DNA of 64,000 nucleotides from Talpa occidentalis (Eukaryota > Chordata > Mammalia > Eulipotyphla > Talpidae), in assembly GCF_014898055.3 (NCBI RefSeq), contig NW_023600993.1, positions 868,001 to 932,000 on the forward strand, written 5' to 3'. The position numbers and the translations under genes were made by a program. Under the pieces are notes generated by a model. It searched no databases, had not been told where the DNA came from, and saw only the letters and a program-made list of their open reading frames with translations. Positions 23,461 through 35,321 of the stretch are shown one piece after another (positions within the stretch are counted from its first letter, which is position 1; every line of letters starts with the position of its first letter).

Positions 23461-26400
23461 TAGGAAACCTTGATCGTAAAAATGAGGAGCCTTCCTGGAA
23501 AGGAATCTGCAGCGAGTCTGGGCCCCGCTCCTGCTGCGCTCAGGCTGCTGGGCCCTAAGTGGAAATGACAGATGTCACGTCCGTGGCCACGAGGCTCTGA
23601 TGCGTGCACACCTTTCAAACCGCCTCCCTCTCCCAGGAGCACGGCCGTCTGTAGAACGCTGGAGAGTGAGACTCCCAGGGTGGAAAGTTGAGTCCTCAGT
23701 CTGTGGGGAGCAAAGCCGCGTTCTCCCACCGGCAGTGCCACATCAGACCCGTCCCCCCGGCAGGCAGGCAGCTTCATCATGACATCCGGGACGCTGAGGC
23801 TCACGAGCCACACGGTGGGCCCAGTCGCAGCAGGGGGACTCGTTGCCTCGCTTGAACGCGCTTACTCACCTGTCAGGCACTTCTCGTCTCGGTTTCTGTC
23901 GTGCTCAGGGTGGCTTCGCAGGTGGCTTCCCATCTGAGGAAGAGTCAGCTCTGCCATCCTCAGGGCGGGTGGCGCTCAGCAGCCCCTGCTCTGTGGACTT
24001 ACAACTGAGGCACAGGGCAGGGCCCCCATGTCCGCTGTGTGTCGTGACCGCGCAGGCCCCGGCATTGCTGCTCTTGGACAGTTGAGTCAGGTGCTAGAAG
24101 CTGCTCCCTGAGAACTGGGAATTTGGACTCAGGATGATCCACCTTCGGCAGTGCTGGATCTCAGCTGTGACCACGTGTGCACAGAGCCCTCAGCAAGTGA
24201 GAGGAGAGAACACGCGTGGCAGAGAAGCATGGCCCCGGCTGCCTGGGTACTGCGGAGCCCTTGCAGTCCGCGTGCTGCTGAACCTGCTGTGTCCACGCAG
24301 ATGACAGGAGCGGGGCAGCGGGGCGCTCTCCTGCTCCCCAAGAAGTCGCTTGTCACACCCCGTCCTTTGTAGACAGGGACCTGAGGGGTGGGGAGTTCAG
24401 TTGTGGGTTCAGAGCACATTGAAATAGCATGAGAACTAGGGAGAGAAAGCACACCCCAAATCCTCAGTCCTCTTCCTTCTGGAATGATTGGTCGGTACTG
24501 CTGTCCGTCCTTGAAAGCAGCGGTTGGAAACGGTGGCCAGTGAGCAGTTGTCTTACCATGACACATATACTGGGCATCGCCTCCTGTGTGCCTGCAGCCC
24601 TGGCCCAAGAGGGGCACAGTGCACAAGGCAAGTGAGGTCTTGGCCGAGGGCGCCCCTGTTGTAGAGGTTGGCCCGGCACCCTCAGGCTGAGTCTGCATTG
24701 TCCTGAGAGTGAGGGTGGGTCTGTGCAGAGATGCTTCTTTGCTGGGCTTCCTGGGCAGCTGCGACCACTGGGTCGGCCTGGCCCCAGGGAGTGCTAGAGG
24801 TCTCTGTGCCTGCACAGTCCTGCCCAGGTGCCCGCACCTGAGAAAGGGCCGCACGTCTCTCCAGTGTGGCCTTTCAGCTCACGCTCACCCGCCAGACCCG
24901 TGCCCCGTGCCCTGCACCCCCACCTCAGCTGTCCATGGACCGCAGCCACCTCCTTCCTGCCTGTGCTCACGGGTCTCCAGCGCTCTCCCTCCAGTGCTGC
25001 TCACGGGAGGCAGGACCCATTTACAGACAGGAACCTTCCAGACGTGGTTTGTCTGTCCTTGTTTCTCATGGCTGTTACCCATGTGACTTTCCTGCCCAGA
25101 CACGCCCACGGAGGCCACTCAGAGTCCACCTGTGCCACTCTGCTGGCCCTCCCGCCTGCCTTGGACTTCTGGTACCTGGCCAGGGTGAGCCTGGACTTTA
25201 AAGCCACTCCTCCCTGGTGCTTGTGCACCCAGATGACCCAAGCCCATGGCCCCGGGCACCTCCCGCTGCTTTCCCATGTGTCAGGGTCCAGTTCCTCACG
25301 CGTGACAGACATGTGTCGTGCTTCGCAGTCACACGCAGCAGGCTGGGCGCATGCCTGGGGGTGGCCGCAGGCTGGGCCTTGTGATGGGGGCTCACAGCTT
25401 TTAGGGCTGATGTTCCTCGGGACAACTGCAGGTCCTGATGCCGCTTCTCTGAGGGTGTCTGCTATTGCTTTGGGCTCTGACCTGGATGTGTTTGCGGGGA
25501 CGCGGGCCTCACCTGGCACTTCCTGGTATGTTGGGGCAGAGCCACACAGCATGCGCTGGAGCACCCAGAAAGCCGCGGGCCTGACTAAGTCTGGGGATCT
25601 GCACAAATGTATAGCAGGCCTTAGCCCCAGGACTGGGCTCCGCTTCCCTATGAAGCTGGCATCTCCAGCCCCCTCTGCAGTTTGCGCTGTCTCTGTGTGC
25701 GCGCACATGTATGTGCATGTGTGTGCACATGTGTGTGTGCATGCGTGTGGTCACAGTCCTTTCAGAGTCTTATTTGCTCAGTGAGACGCATGGATCCATT
25801 CTAGAAACAAGCAAATTAAAAAGTTATTAAGAGTGTGTCGCCTCTTGACAAAGCCTCCTGGGCCCATTTGCACTCCCGCGAGTCTGGGAAGTTTTTCCTG
25901 CACAAGCCACTGCACCCTGCGGGCCACCCGCTGGAGGGCGATGGGGCCCCACGTTCTCTGGAGAGAAGCCCCATCCTGGAGAACCGGACGGGACGGCAGC
26001 AGCTTTCAGTTCTCAGTGCTGTCACCCCCACTCCGTTGTCGGCCACATTCCTGTTGTGCCAGGTGTTTCCTCTGCCCTGTGGCAGCTCAAGGACGAGGGC
26101 CTTACCGGCCATGTTGCCATGGCAACTGCCACCTCTGTGGGCATCACAGACCTTTCCGCAGTGTCCCCCACGTAGGCTTGCTGTGGGCGGTAGAGGAGGA
26201 ACCCGGGCCCAGGCCGGCGGTCACTCAGTAGCCAGGTGACTGGTCCACGGTCCTGGGGCCTGTGGGCTGGTACTCCCTGCTCCCACCTGCGTCTGGGCCA
26301 GCACCACCGTGGTGCCTGTAGAGGGGCCGCCCCCCCACCCCTGGCTGTGCTGGCCTTGCCTGGCCTGGGGGGTGTGGGTGACACCCACTGGCATCGCTCG

Positions 26401-28950
26401 TGCCTGGGGCCTCCAGACCTGGAGACAGTGGCTCAACCCAGGCTCACTGGTTAGTCCGCCGAGGTCCCCGCAGAGCCGGCAGGAGCAGGAGGGCCTTGTG
26501 GCCCTGCCCTGGAGCGCCTGTGGCCTGTCTCCCTGAAGAACTCACTTCTCTCGAGGTTCAGTAGCCTGAGATTCGGACAGTGTTCAGGACCAAGTTTTGC
26601 CAAGTAAAGTGCTTATCTGGAACTTCTTAGAAATTATCCATCTTGTGTTTCCGTGGCTTTCCAGGAGAGTTCCTGGGTCTCATTCATCTTTTGTTGCTTT
26701 TGAAGCCAAATCTGCTGGCCTTGCAGATCGCGCCTCCCGGCAGCTGGGACACATATTTATGATTGCTCCTTCCAGTCCTTGAAGGCGACCTTTGGGCCTT
26801 TCTGATGTGTCACCTTGGCTAATGCTCACCTGGTGTCCTTGAGTCTCCTCCCCTATATTGGCAGGTGAGTTCAGCATCGTCAGCTTTCGTGTGGCTATTC
26901 TAGGGGCACAGGTGTGGTCACTCAGGGAAACAGGAATAGGAGTTCTCGTGTCCTGAGCTGGGCAGAAGGATGGCCACGTGGACTCTGTACCTTCTCTTCT
27001 CTGGCGAGTGCTGCGGGGTTGCTGTCCACCTGGCGTCCATCCTCTCTGGAAGACCCTGGCTATGCTGTGGATCTGGCCCATCGCAGTGGCTTGCATTGTT
27101 CACTTCAGTTTAAATGCAGGATGCCCAGCCAGCTCAGGGAGACGTCAGCAGGAGAGGCGGGAGTGAGGGCACAAGGGCGAGGCGGCCTTGGCGAAGTGCT
27201 GGTCTTCTAAAGGTGCTGACCTTTTCTAGTTGGAAAACTTCCTCCCCTCCGGCCTAATGCAGGGGAACCATGAGATGGGTGAGCCAGATTGGCAGAAGAT
27301 TCCAGATCCCGGTGGCCCTCCAGTCTCTGCCTGCAGCGGCCAGAAGTCTAGGTCAGAGTCCCACGCCATGGTCTCCGTCCCCCAAGTGACTGGCCTTGTG
27401 GCCGGCCGGCGAGAGCTGGGCTCGCCAGGCAGCAGGAACGTGGAGGCCGGTGTGTTAGCGTGTCTTGCCCTGGAAGCTCACAGCTTCCTTCAGAGCCAGC
27501 TTCTCGGTGGTGTGAGTGCCCACTTTTGTCAGTTTTCACCTAATTGGGTACAATGGAGCAGAAATCACTGGTTGAAGGATTTCAGTAACTGCTGGTGAGA
27601 AAAGCTGGCCTTCAGCAGTCAGCAAATTGTCATTTATTTAACTATCTCAGCTTAAATAATGCAAACCCCAGTCAAGATTTCTAAGGGTTTCCATGTAGCT
27701 TGCAGCTTTCAAACCACACACAAGTACAAAGAAAGGAAACACAGCAGACAAGCAGATGATCTTCTTCTATAAAATAGAAAATACGATTAATGCTAAATCA
27801 CAATCACAACTTGAAATGCATTGAACTATCAAGCTGGACAACCTGAGTGTTTCTGAACAGCTTTGCTGAGTTCTCCAGAACTCAGAGTTCCATCTCGAGG
27901 AGGAAGAGATTCCTCTGCTTGAGCCCCTGTTGCTCTGGGCAGGCTCCTGACCGCTGCCTCAGGCCTGGCTCGTGAGCATCAGGCCAGGGCAGAGGTGCGC
28001 GCACCCGTGAGGGGTGCCTGTGGGAGTGAGCAGCGGCCTGTCTAAGTCACCAGCCGGGGCCTTGACCAGCAGTCTTAGCTCAAGTGGCTGGGATGGGACT
28101 CTGCCCCAGTGGGTGGTTCCTGAGAACGTGTTCTGGAACGCCAGGCACGGGTCCCCATGGGGGTCCTGATCAGCTGTGCTGCTCTTCAAGACGCACCTCG
28201 TCCCAGAAGCAGAGGAGCTCCCCCCACCCCACCCCGGGACCGCAGCAAGTGCAGGACCTGAGTCAGCTTCTTCCCAGACATGAGGCATGAGGAACATCGG
28301 GGAGAAAGTGCGAAGGCCCAGCGTGAATGCACGTTAATAGCCCAGATCGATGAGCACTAGAATGTTACAGTTTTAAGGAGTTCAAAGAAGGGAAGGGAAA
28401 CAGCAGAACAGGACATCAAAAAGTAAGGGGCAGGGGCCAGGAGTGAAGTGAAGCCACGCACAAAGGCACGCGGAAGCGGAAGGCGCCGTGATGGGGAGCC
28501 CACGGGGGGGCAGTCGGCCAGCCTCAGGGAGCCCCACAAGAGGACGCGCTTCCGGGTGTTACAGGAAAACTCTAGATGTGGCGGGTGAAGGGGCGTTGGC
28601 GTTAAGCATTTGCTTCCCTGCAGTGGACAGGCTGAAAGGAAAACTGCCGGTTACCTGTGTGTGAAGCAAGAGTAGTGATAAAACCACCCCAACATGTGCT
28701 GGGGTGAGGATGGGGACCGGGGTGAACAGAGAGCCGTGGCCGGCAGCGGCTGGAGGGCGCACGGGGCAGGGGTCGCGGCACCCGGGCCCTGGACGCTAGG
28801 TCTCTGCGCAGAGCTGCCGGGACCCTGGGCTTGCCCTTTCCAGACTCCGAAAGGATGACGTCGCTGTCTTTTCACCTCTGCCTGCACACCTGCGGGAGCC
28901 GTGTCCCGACCCTTGCTGGCCGGTGCCGCGCCCGCGTGCGGCCGGAGCCC
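23461..28950. other. GC-rich unique sequence, no gene recognised
   Basis: There is no repeat I can name except an imperfect GT/CA tract at about 25697-25750. Long open frames at 24828-25784 (plus) and 25001-25708 (minus) overlap each other and have no domains. The 26790-27140 section may be an ancient LTR or DNA-transposon relic, but I cannot place it. An AT-richer patch is at 27600-27850. Confidence 0.45.
25697..25750 (+). repeat. Imperfect (GT)n microsatellite
   Basis: Alternating GT, GC and AT purine-pyrimidine steps (GTGTGCGCGCACATGT and following) form an interrupted dinucleotide repeat. Confidence 0.75.
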
Positions 28951-30239
28951 GGGGCCAGCGCCCGCTGTGGGGACGTCGGCACGACACGAACCCACTGCGA
29001 CTGCTGTGCTGATACCACGTCTACATAGACATTTTTGAAAGCTGATGACTCAAGGATTCCAAGTATAAACATACTTTTTAAAAAGTTAAATTCCATAAAT
29101 GATAGATATAACCAGATGTAGTTATAAAAAGTAAAGAGGCTCTTTCCAAATATCATGAAGAAGAAAGAACTGGTCTGTCTCCTCCGCTCCTCCCTCCCGC
29201 TCCCACACACTCCGCTTTGAGCGGCGGCAGGTGGCTCTGCTGACCAGGGCCCGCGTCCTGCCTTGCTTGACCTCCACAGGTGATGCCTCCTCGCCAGACT
29301 CACTTTGCGCAACTCACTTTGCTGAAAGGGTAACAGCGTCTTCCTCAAAATGAGGGTGACTGCACGGAGTGACCCCTCAGCCTGGGGATGGTTCCCAGCT
29401 AACATCTGCTCTGTCTGTCACGTGCCTGAGCTGTGCCATGGGGGGGGGGGCACCCAGCCCCTCACAGCGCACTCAGCGGAGGCAGCCTCTGCTCTGGGGC
29501 TGCAGGAGCCGCGCCCAGCACCTGTTTCAGCCGGGAAAGGGCGTTGAGGTGTTGGGATAGACACTTCGTGAGGTGCAGCTCCCCATCGGGAGGCAGAAAT
29601 TGCACTCGGCCGTCTCTGGGATCTCTGTGCCAGGCAGAGCCCAGAAACCATGGCCCCTCCGGGACCCCTGGACAAGCTCCAGCTCCTCCTCGAAATTGTC
29701 CTCTTCAACCTGCATTTTAATGCTGAGTCTTTGTTCCGGGCTTGACGCCCTAGGTTAAGCTCTCCGCGGCGGGCAGCAGCAGACCCTAGTTTGCTGGTTT
29801 GCCACAATGGCCACGATGTCCCCAGCAGGGCGCTGGGCTGAGAGCGCCCGGGATGTGCGAGGGGCTCTTGGTCTGGGAGGAGAAAAGGGGCCTGCGTGTG
29901 GCCTCAGATCCAGCACCTCCCGCTAAGGCTTTCTGCAGTGTGAGCAGCATTTAGAAAACCTCTTTTTGTAAAAGAAAAAGGTTTATTTATTTGTACCTGT
30001 TTGGATTTTGTGATTTTTCCCTCCTAGAAACAACTGTATCTGATGTAAAAACAATCGTTATTTACCACGGAGGCCACACGATGCCGTCCACCAGTGTCGC
30101 ACGCTGGGGGCGTCCGTGGAAATGTACTCAAGGCTTTGGTGAGCCGTGTGGGTGAGGCAGTGGGGAGACGCTCCCCCTCCTGGGATATAGTTAGACAGCC
30201 TGATTGAGACTCTTTCTGTTCAGTCCGTGTTGTCACTAG
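28951..30239. other. Unique sequence, no gene recognised
   Basis: GC content falls and then rises and falls again. A ten-base G run lies near 29441-29450. There are no recognisable transposons or exons. Confidence 0.4.
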
Positions 30240-31260
30240 CTAATAGTTTTGGGGGGAAAATTCCCTGGGTCCAGGTCTTATATTTAGCTGCTCTCTTTTA
30301 AAGCTAGAAAAAATGAAGGTTCTGAAGTGAATTGATATCATAGGAAATCAACAGGGTAAAGGATTATTTGGTGATTTCTTCTTGGCATTGCAATTATATC
30401 CCATATATGTGACTATGAAATAAGCAAATAGTTCAGACAAAGCCATTAATTTCCTTCCTATCTGCACAATTTTAATTAGAAACATTTAATTAGGCTTGGC
30501 TCGCATTTCTGAAGGAGACTGCAGGATGCACATCTTAGCGGCTGTATCTAAGGAGATGCGTTTTCATCACTTATGACTACAGGAAGTAGCTGCTGTTGTT
30601 GGTATTTCTGGAGACTATTGTCAAAACGATGTCAGAATTATCTCTTTTCATAAAATTTATTGGAAAACAAAGTTCTCTTAGGGCTGATTAGTTATTAAGC
30701 TTTTGCTATTTTAATTGTTACAATAAATTAGAGGACTTTTAATATATTCCCTGCATTTTATGTGATGTCATATTTTTATGGTGAGCAATAAATATGTTTG
30801 ATGTTCTGATGTTATACCACTGGATTTTTAAACTTTCATTATCACGAGCATTTCTGACATCAATTAAAATGACATGCAAATCTGCAAGGTCATTTAATTG
30901 AAGCCAAATTGCTAAATTGTTGAATTCACAAGCCTTTTAATCTTCGGGGGCAAATCGATTGTTTTAAATGCATCTGATAGAACTAAATCAATTGTTTTAA
31001 GTAGGTCTCTTTTATTTGTGATTCCCAAATTATTTGTGGATAGGAAATATGCAAATATAATGGTTTCTCAAATTAATGTCCACAGTAATAAATATTGTTC
31101 ATGGCAGTAACTTTAGTCACCGTTAGATGAAGACAGGCTACCGTGCTTGTTAAGTAAAGAAGCTGCATATTATTCCCAGGAGCTAAGGTGCATACACAGC
31201 TCAGAAAATACTCAACAAAGGTTTAAACATGGTTGTTGGCCTGCGTGTTTCCTGCCGTAG
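30240..31260. promoter_or_regulatory. AT-rich enhancer-like island with POU, SOX and homeodomain motifs
   Basis: The block is repeat-free and AT-rich, next to GC-rich DNA. It holds an exact POU octamer ATGCAAAT at 30874-30881 and TTAATTAG-type homeodomain sites near 30472 and 30488. CATTTAATTG lies at 30891-30900, and SOX-like ATTGTT sites recur. A 16-bp motif AAATC(G/A)ATTGTTTTAA occurs twice, at 30952-30967 and 30985-31000, 33 bp apart. This density is typical of conserved developmental enhancers. Function and conservation are inferred. Confidence 0.4.
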
Positions 31261-31522
31261 GTAACAGTAAAGGTGGGTCTTAAATTTTACCTCCACTCAT
31301 GGTGCATCGACACGCTGATCTCCTCAGAGCCCGGGAAGGCGCTGGGATGGTCCCTGGAGGGCATGTTCTGTCATCCGGGCAGTGTGCTAGCTAAGACTTG
31401 GATTCATGCAGTTCAGTTTCTTGTTTTGCCTAAATTTCTTCTTATTTGGGGGAAAAGTCAGTTTTTAAAATCAACTTTTTCTGAACATACAAAAATAGAA
31501 ATTATTAAAAGTATAAATTCTT
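31261..31522. other. Unique spacer
   Basis: No feature is recognised. The plus-strand open frame here runs on into the SINE and is not a gene. Confidence 0.4.
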
Positions 31523-31773
31523 GGGCCTCTCAAGGGGTTAAGATGCAACCTACGAAGCTGTCCACAGCCTCTGCAGCACGAGTTGATCCCCAGCCAGGGA
31601 GCTACCCACAGGGCGCAGCAGACCTCTCCTGTCTCCCCGCTGCTCCCCTCAGCAGTGGATTTCAGTGGATCTGCCTGTTCTGCTCCCCGCTCTGTCTCTG
31701 GGGAGTCCTCTCACCCCCATACTCTGGCCTGTACCCCAGTTTTTGTATGCATGAATAAATCTTTTTTTTTAAA
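31523..31773 (+). mobile_element. tRNA-derived T+ SINE, copy 4 (diverged head)
   Basis: The promoter half is damaged (GGGCCTCTCAAGGGGTTAAG), but the body landmarks GCAGACCTCTCCTG and CTGCTCCCCGCTCTGTCTC and the ATGAATAAATCTTT tail are clear. The target duplication AAAAGTAYAAATTCTT is found at 31507-31522 and 31774-31789 with one mismatch. Confidence 0.9.
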
Positions 31774-32048
31774 AAAAGTACAAATTCTTCAGAAATACAT
31801 GGCGAAGGGAATGTCACGTGATTCTGTATGAATCCTTCCCAGAGACAAAACTTTAGTTGGAGGCAAATCTCTCCAGACTTTACTGCCTGTATCTTTTTGT
31901 AAAAATAAAAGCAGTGCAGTGCACCGGTGTCGTCTCCTCCCGGCTCCCCCACGGAGCCCTGCGCGCCACCCGCCCCCAGGCGCAGACACAGGCCTGGCCC
32001 GGCCCCCGGGACGTCCCCAGCCCGCAGGACGTGCTCGCGGCACTTGGG

Positions 32049-32078
32049 GTGTTTATATTTTATTTTATTTTATTTTAT
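32049..32078 (+). repeat. (ATTTT)n microsatellite
   Basis: Five to six pentanucleotide units are present, mostly perfect. Confidence 0.85.
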
Positions 32079-32350
32079 GTGATTCTTACATCATGTTTCA
32101 CTTGTGCCTGGCGGTGTTTTAAATGCGACTGAAAAAGGGAGCGCGGTTAAGCACCCCTGTGTGTGATCAGGGTGTCCTGGGCACAGGGAGCAGAGTCGGG
32201 GCTCCGGGAGGAAGGGGCCGCTCCTCTGCCCCATCCCCCAAGTGCACCCCCAGAGGCTGCTCTGGCCTGCCAGCCCCCCAGCCCCGCCATCAGGGGGAGC
32301 GTCAGCAGGCGCTGGGGAGGCGCCCTCAAGAGAGAGCGGGCTGCAGAGCC

Positions 32351-32407
32351 CGGGAAGGGAGGCAGGGAGGGAGGCAGGGAGGCAGGGAAGGAGGCAGGGA
32401 GGGAAGG
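32351..32407 (+). repeat. (GGGAGGCA)n-type purine-rich repeat
   Basis: Units of GGGAGGCA, GGAAGGAG and GGGAGG alternate on a strand that is almost pure purine. Confidence 0.8.
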
Positions 32408-33000
32408 TCACCCAGGTCTACGCCAGGCATGGGCAGGAGGCCAGCGGGAGGTGGCCACGGGCGCCGCCCCAGGCAGTGGGATCAGTGCCCCGTTGTGATG
32501 ATTTAGTGTGAGCCAGTGCTGACTTCGTCTACGATGCGCTCGGTCCTCTGCGTCTATGTAAAGACGGAAGGACACCCGTGTACTTTTTTTGATAATAAAC
32601 TTCCTTTTAGTGATCAGACATTTAAGCGATAATGAAATCCAGTGAGTTTACTAAATTGGCGTCACATATTTTGTTCAGTGTGACCCAGGGAAACGCATAG
32701 GTGTTGGAGCGTTCCCGGCGGGTCACAAAGTGGAGAAAAAGGAAACATTTTAGATTTGGGAAATTTCTTGCCAGGGCTGGCTTATGCTCTTGCTCCGCCA
32801 CCCACACAACTGGCTAAAGATTAGTAAATGCATCACAAAGGAGTGGCAGTGATCGCAGGGCCACTGGGGGTGCCCCCCCCAATTATATCACTTGGATGGG
32901 CTGAGTGGATCAGTCCGCAGTCTGGTGCTAGGGAAACAGCACCCGTGGCACTGGGGAGGTCTGCCTTACAGAGCCCAGAGCAATTATTAGCAGACTGAAT

Positions 33001-33800
33001 TTTATTTTTTAATCTTATGCATTTAAGATATGAAAACAATAATGATTTTGAAGTATACATACTAATGCAGGCTCATCTAAGGGGTCGCTTTCCCTCTCTT
33101 TTTCGCACCTACATGAGATTATCAGAGAATGTAAGATGGTGAAATACATTTAAGCAAAAAAAAACTAACATCTTTAGAAGTAAACTTTAATCGTTGCCTT
33201 CATCGTACGAGTGTGGAAGACCAATAAGCACAAGGCCCAGAGAATGGAGCGCAGACCCCCCCCCCCAAGACTCATTCGCATGCCTCGTGCGGCGTGTCTG
33301 CCCAATTCAAGCCCACACACGCGTTCTCTCCACCTCTGTAATATCAAATAAGTTCTGCTATATGTCTTGATTTACCATGAAAGTTAAGTGTCACATTTTA
33401 GGCAAATAAAAATTATTAAAATTTGACAGCTGGCAAATTATGCTAACATCTGGTAACAAATCATTCTTGACAGTTCAATAGTACATTTCTTATTGCATAG
33501 CTATTAATATTATAAAGAGCAAAATGCAAAAATTATAGCACTTGACTAACATATTCCCTGAAGTGCTAGAAGGAATGCTCTGTTTATCTTAATGTGTAAG
33601 AAATGTCATCTTTTCACATCGGAGTTTTGAAGTAGATGGGAACCGAGTAACTATAAACATGGCTGGTGCCACCAGCTAAAAAGAGGATTGAAAAATTTTG
33701 AATTTGGAATGACATGATAATATATTTATAGTGCGTGGGGGGAATAGATAAAACAGTGAAAATAGATTGCAGGCAATCGTAACAACAAATTGGCATTCCA
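33001..33800. promoter_or_regulatory. AT-rich enhancer-like island with MEIS-type sites
   Basis: This repeat-free AT-rich block carries TGACAGCTG at 33424-33432 (a MEIS/TALE half-site fused to an E-box) and a second TTGACAG at 33467-33473. Many ATTA/TAAT motifs are also present. A C run lies at about 33257-33266. The reading as an enhancer is inference. Confidence 0.33.
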
Positions 33801-34969
33801 CACTCGGCCGCCGCTCACCTGGCCCCTCGCGCTTTCTCGGTGCGCCGGCACTGTCCTAACAAGTGAGTTCTAGAGTGCGGCTCGTGGTCCCTTAGAATCT
33901 GGCTCCAATGCCTGCTGCTGGGACAGCAGTGCTGGGAGTTGCCACTGATGTTTGAAAGGGGATGCGGATTTCAGTATCAGTTTTTATTTCTGCAGCGGTG
34001 GCTCAAGTTCCCTTGACCCTTCAGACGCTATCTCTCGCTCGTGTGTTACTGACAAGGGTAACACAAAAATCTTAATGAAAAAATGTGTTTCCACGAAGGT
34101 AAAATCTTCATGGGGTGGACGCGGACACCAAGTGGCCGTGGTGGGTTAGGAGCATGGCTCGGCTCTGGGCCTGGAGTCCTCGCCCTGTGCGCCACCGTCT
34201 CCACCCCCGCGAGGCTGAGCGTGAGCGCCGCAGTCACGCCTGGCTCTTCACTGAGACCATCCGGTCAAAGTAGATGCGGTCGATGGTGGGTGGTGGCTGA
34301 GCTGGCTGGTGAGAGGGAGGCGCAGACACTCTCCCGGCCTGGGGCGGGCGCACTCAGCTCGCGGCCTCACGGTTGAGCAAAAGCGTTGGCATCTCAGTTT
34401 TAATACAGGGGAAGTATGCTTCACGGGTGCCAACGTGAATCCATAAGCGTTTCCACCTTTGCAAGAAATTCCAGCTGGAAAAGGGCATTTCGGAATGCGG
34501 CGCATGCGCTCCTTGCCCATGGGCTTTAGGAAGCCCTTCCTTTCAGCCCAGGCCGTATGCCCGACTCCGAGTTGACGGTGCCAGGATGGTGGATGGCTGA
34601 GATTCCCTCTGCTTCCGCGCTGGCACAGACGCCGTGCTGGCTGGCCACGGGCGCTCCAGCTCCCAGGGGCCGCTGAAGGGCATGGCAGGGCCTGGGAGGT
34701 GCCCCAGGCCTCACCCGTGTGGCTTGGAGTCGTGTTTCCAGCCTGGGGGAGACCAGAGGAGCCGTCACACATCCTCAGTCTGCAAACTACAAACTGTGTG
34801 ACTCTGAACACGGCCTTGACCATGTTGCTTTATCATAACACGCGCGCGAGCCCTATGTCGGGACCCTGTGAAGAGACTTTCCTTTCAGTTTTTGCAATTT
34901 TCGCAAAAACCGTTCATTTGAAAGAAAGTACCTTCTAATTAGCGGTCAGTTTCTCGGTTTATACAGGTA
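33801..34969. other. Unique sequence, no gene recognised
   Basis: This is GC-rich sequence. Open frames on both strands (for example 34248-34823, minus) have no domain. I see nothing else. Confidence 0.4.
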
Positions 34970-34975
34970 ATTCTC

Positions 34976-35315
34976 TGTCCGGGCCAGCCGGGCAGATCAA
35001 TGGGGTACCCAGGGGAGGAAGCAGGGGCTTGGTATGGGACAGGGGTACGAGAGGAGTGGAGACAAAGCCAGGATCATCGCCAGTCTCATTTATTCAGGAA
35101 TGTGTACAATGTTATATAGGGTTCAGAGGAGGAGGTCTCTCGTTACCTCTAGCAAGGAGAGACCACCAATGCAAACAAGCCACAGTAGCAAGCAGGGGGA
35201 AAGGTTCAGTCGTCACAATAGGAAACTTGAAACCTTCCCTGGAGCTAACATTCAGTACCTGCTTCAGGCAAGAACCCGGATGTTCAGGTCTGGGCCCCAG
35301 GTTTGGGCCCTGACA
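34976..35315 (-). mobile_element. Solo LTR of a class II-like endogenous retrovirus
   Basis: The 340-bp element is bounded on the minus strand by TGTCAGGGCC...GGCCCGGACA, that is TG...CA ends within TGTC/GACA inverted termini. It is flanked by a 6-bp direct repeat ATTCTC at 34970-34975 and 35316-35321. On the minus strand a TATATAA box (plus 35112-35118) is followed about 20 bp later by AATAAA (plus TTTATT at 35089-35094), giving a short R region. A 6-bp duplication and this layout are usual for betaretrovirus-like (ERV2/K) LTRs. No internal gag, pol or env remains, so it arose by LTR-LTR recombination. Perfect duplications suggest moderate youth. Confidence 0.85.
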
Positions 35316-35321
35316 ATTCTC

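Larger units (their letters stand above)
31774..33000. other. Mixed sequence with CpG-rich patch and simple repeats
   Basis: A small CpG-rich patch covers about 31925-32040. It is followed by a TTTTA repeat and a G/A-rich GGGAGGCA repeat. No exon or transposon is recognised. Confidence 0.45.

Noticed and set aside
24828..25784. 318-codon plus frame overlapping a 235-codon minus frame
   Set aside because: Both are open only because of composition. The plus frame ends in a GT repeat translated as His/Val/Cys, and neither has a domain.
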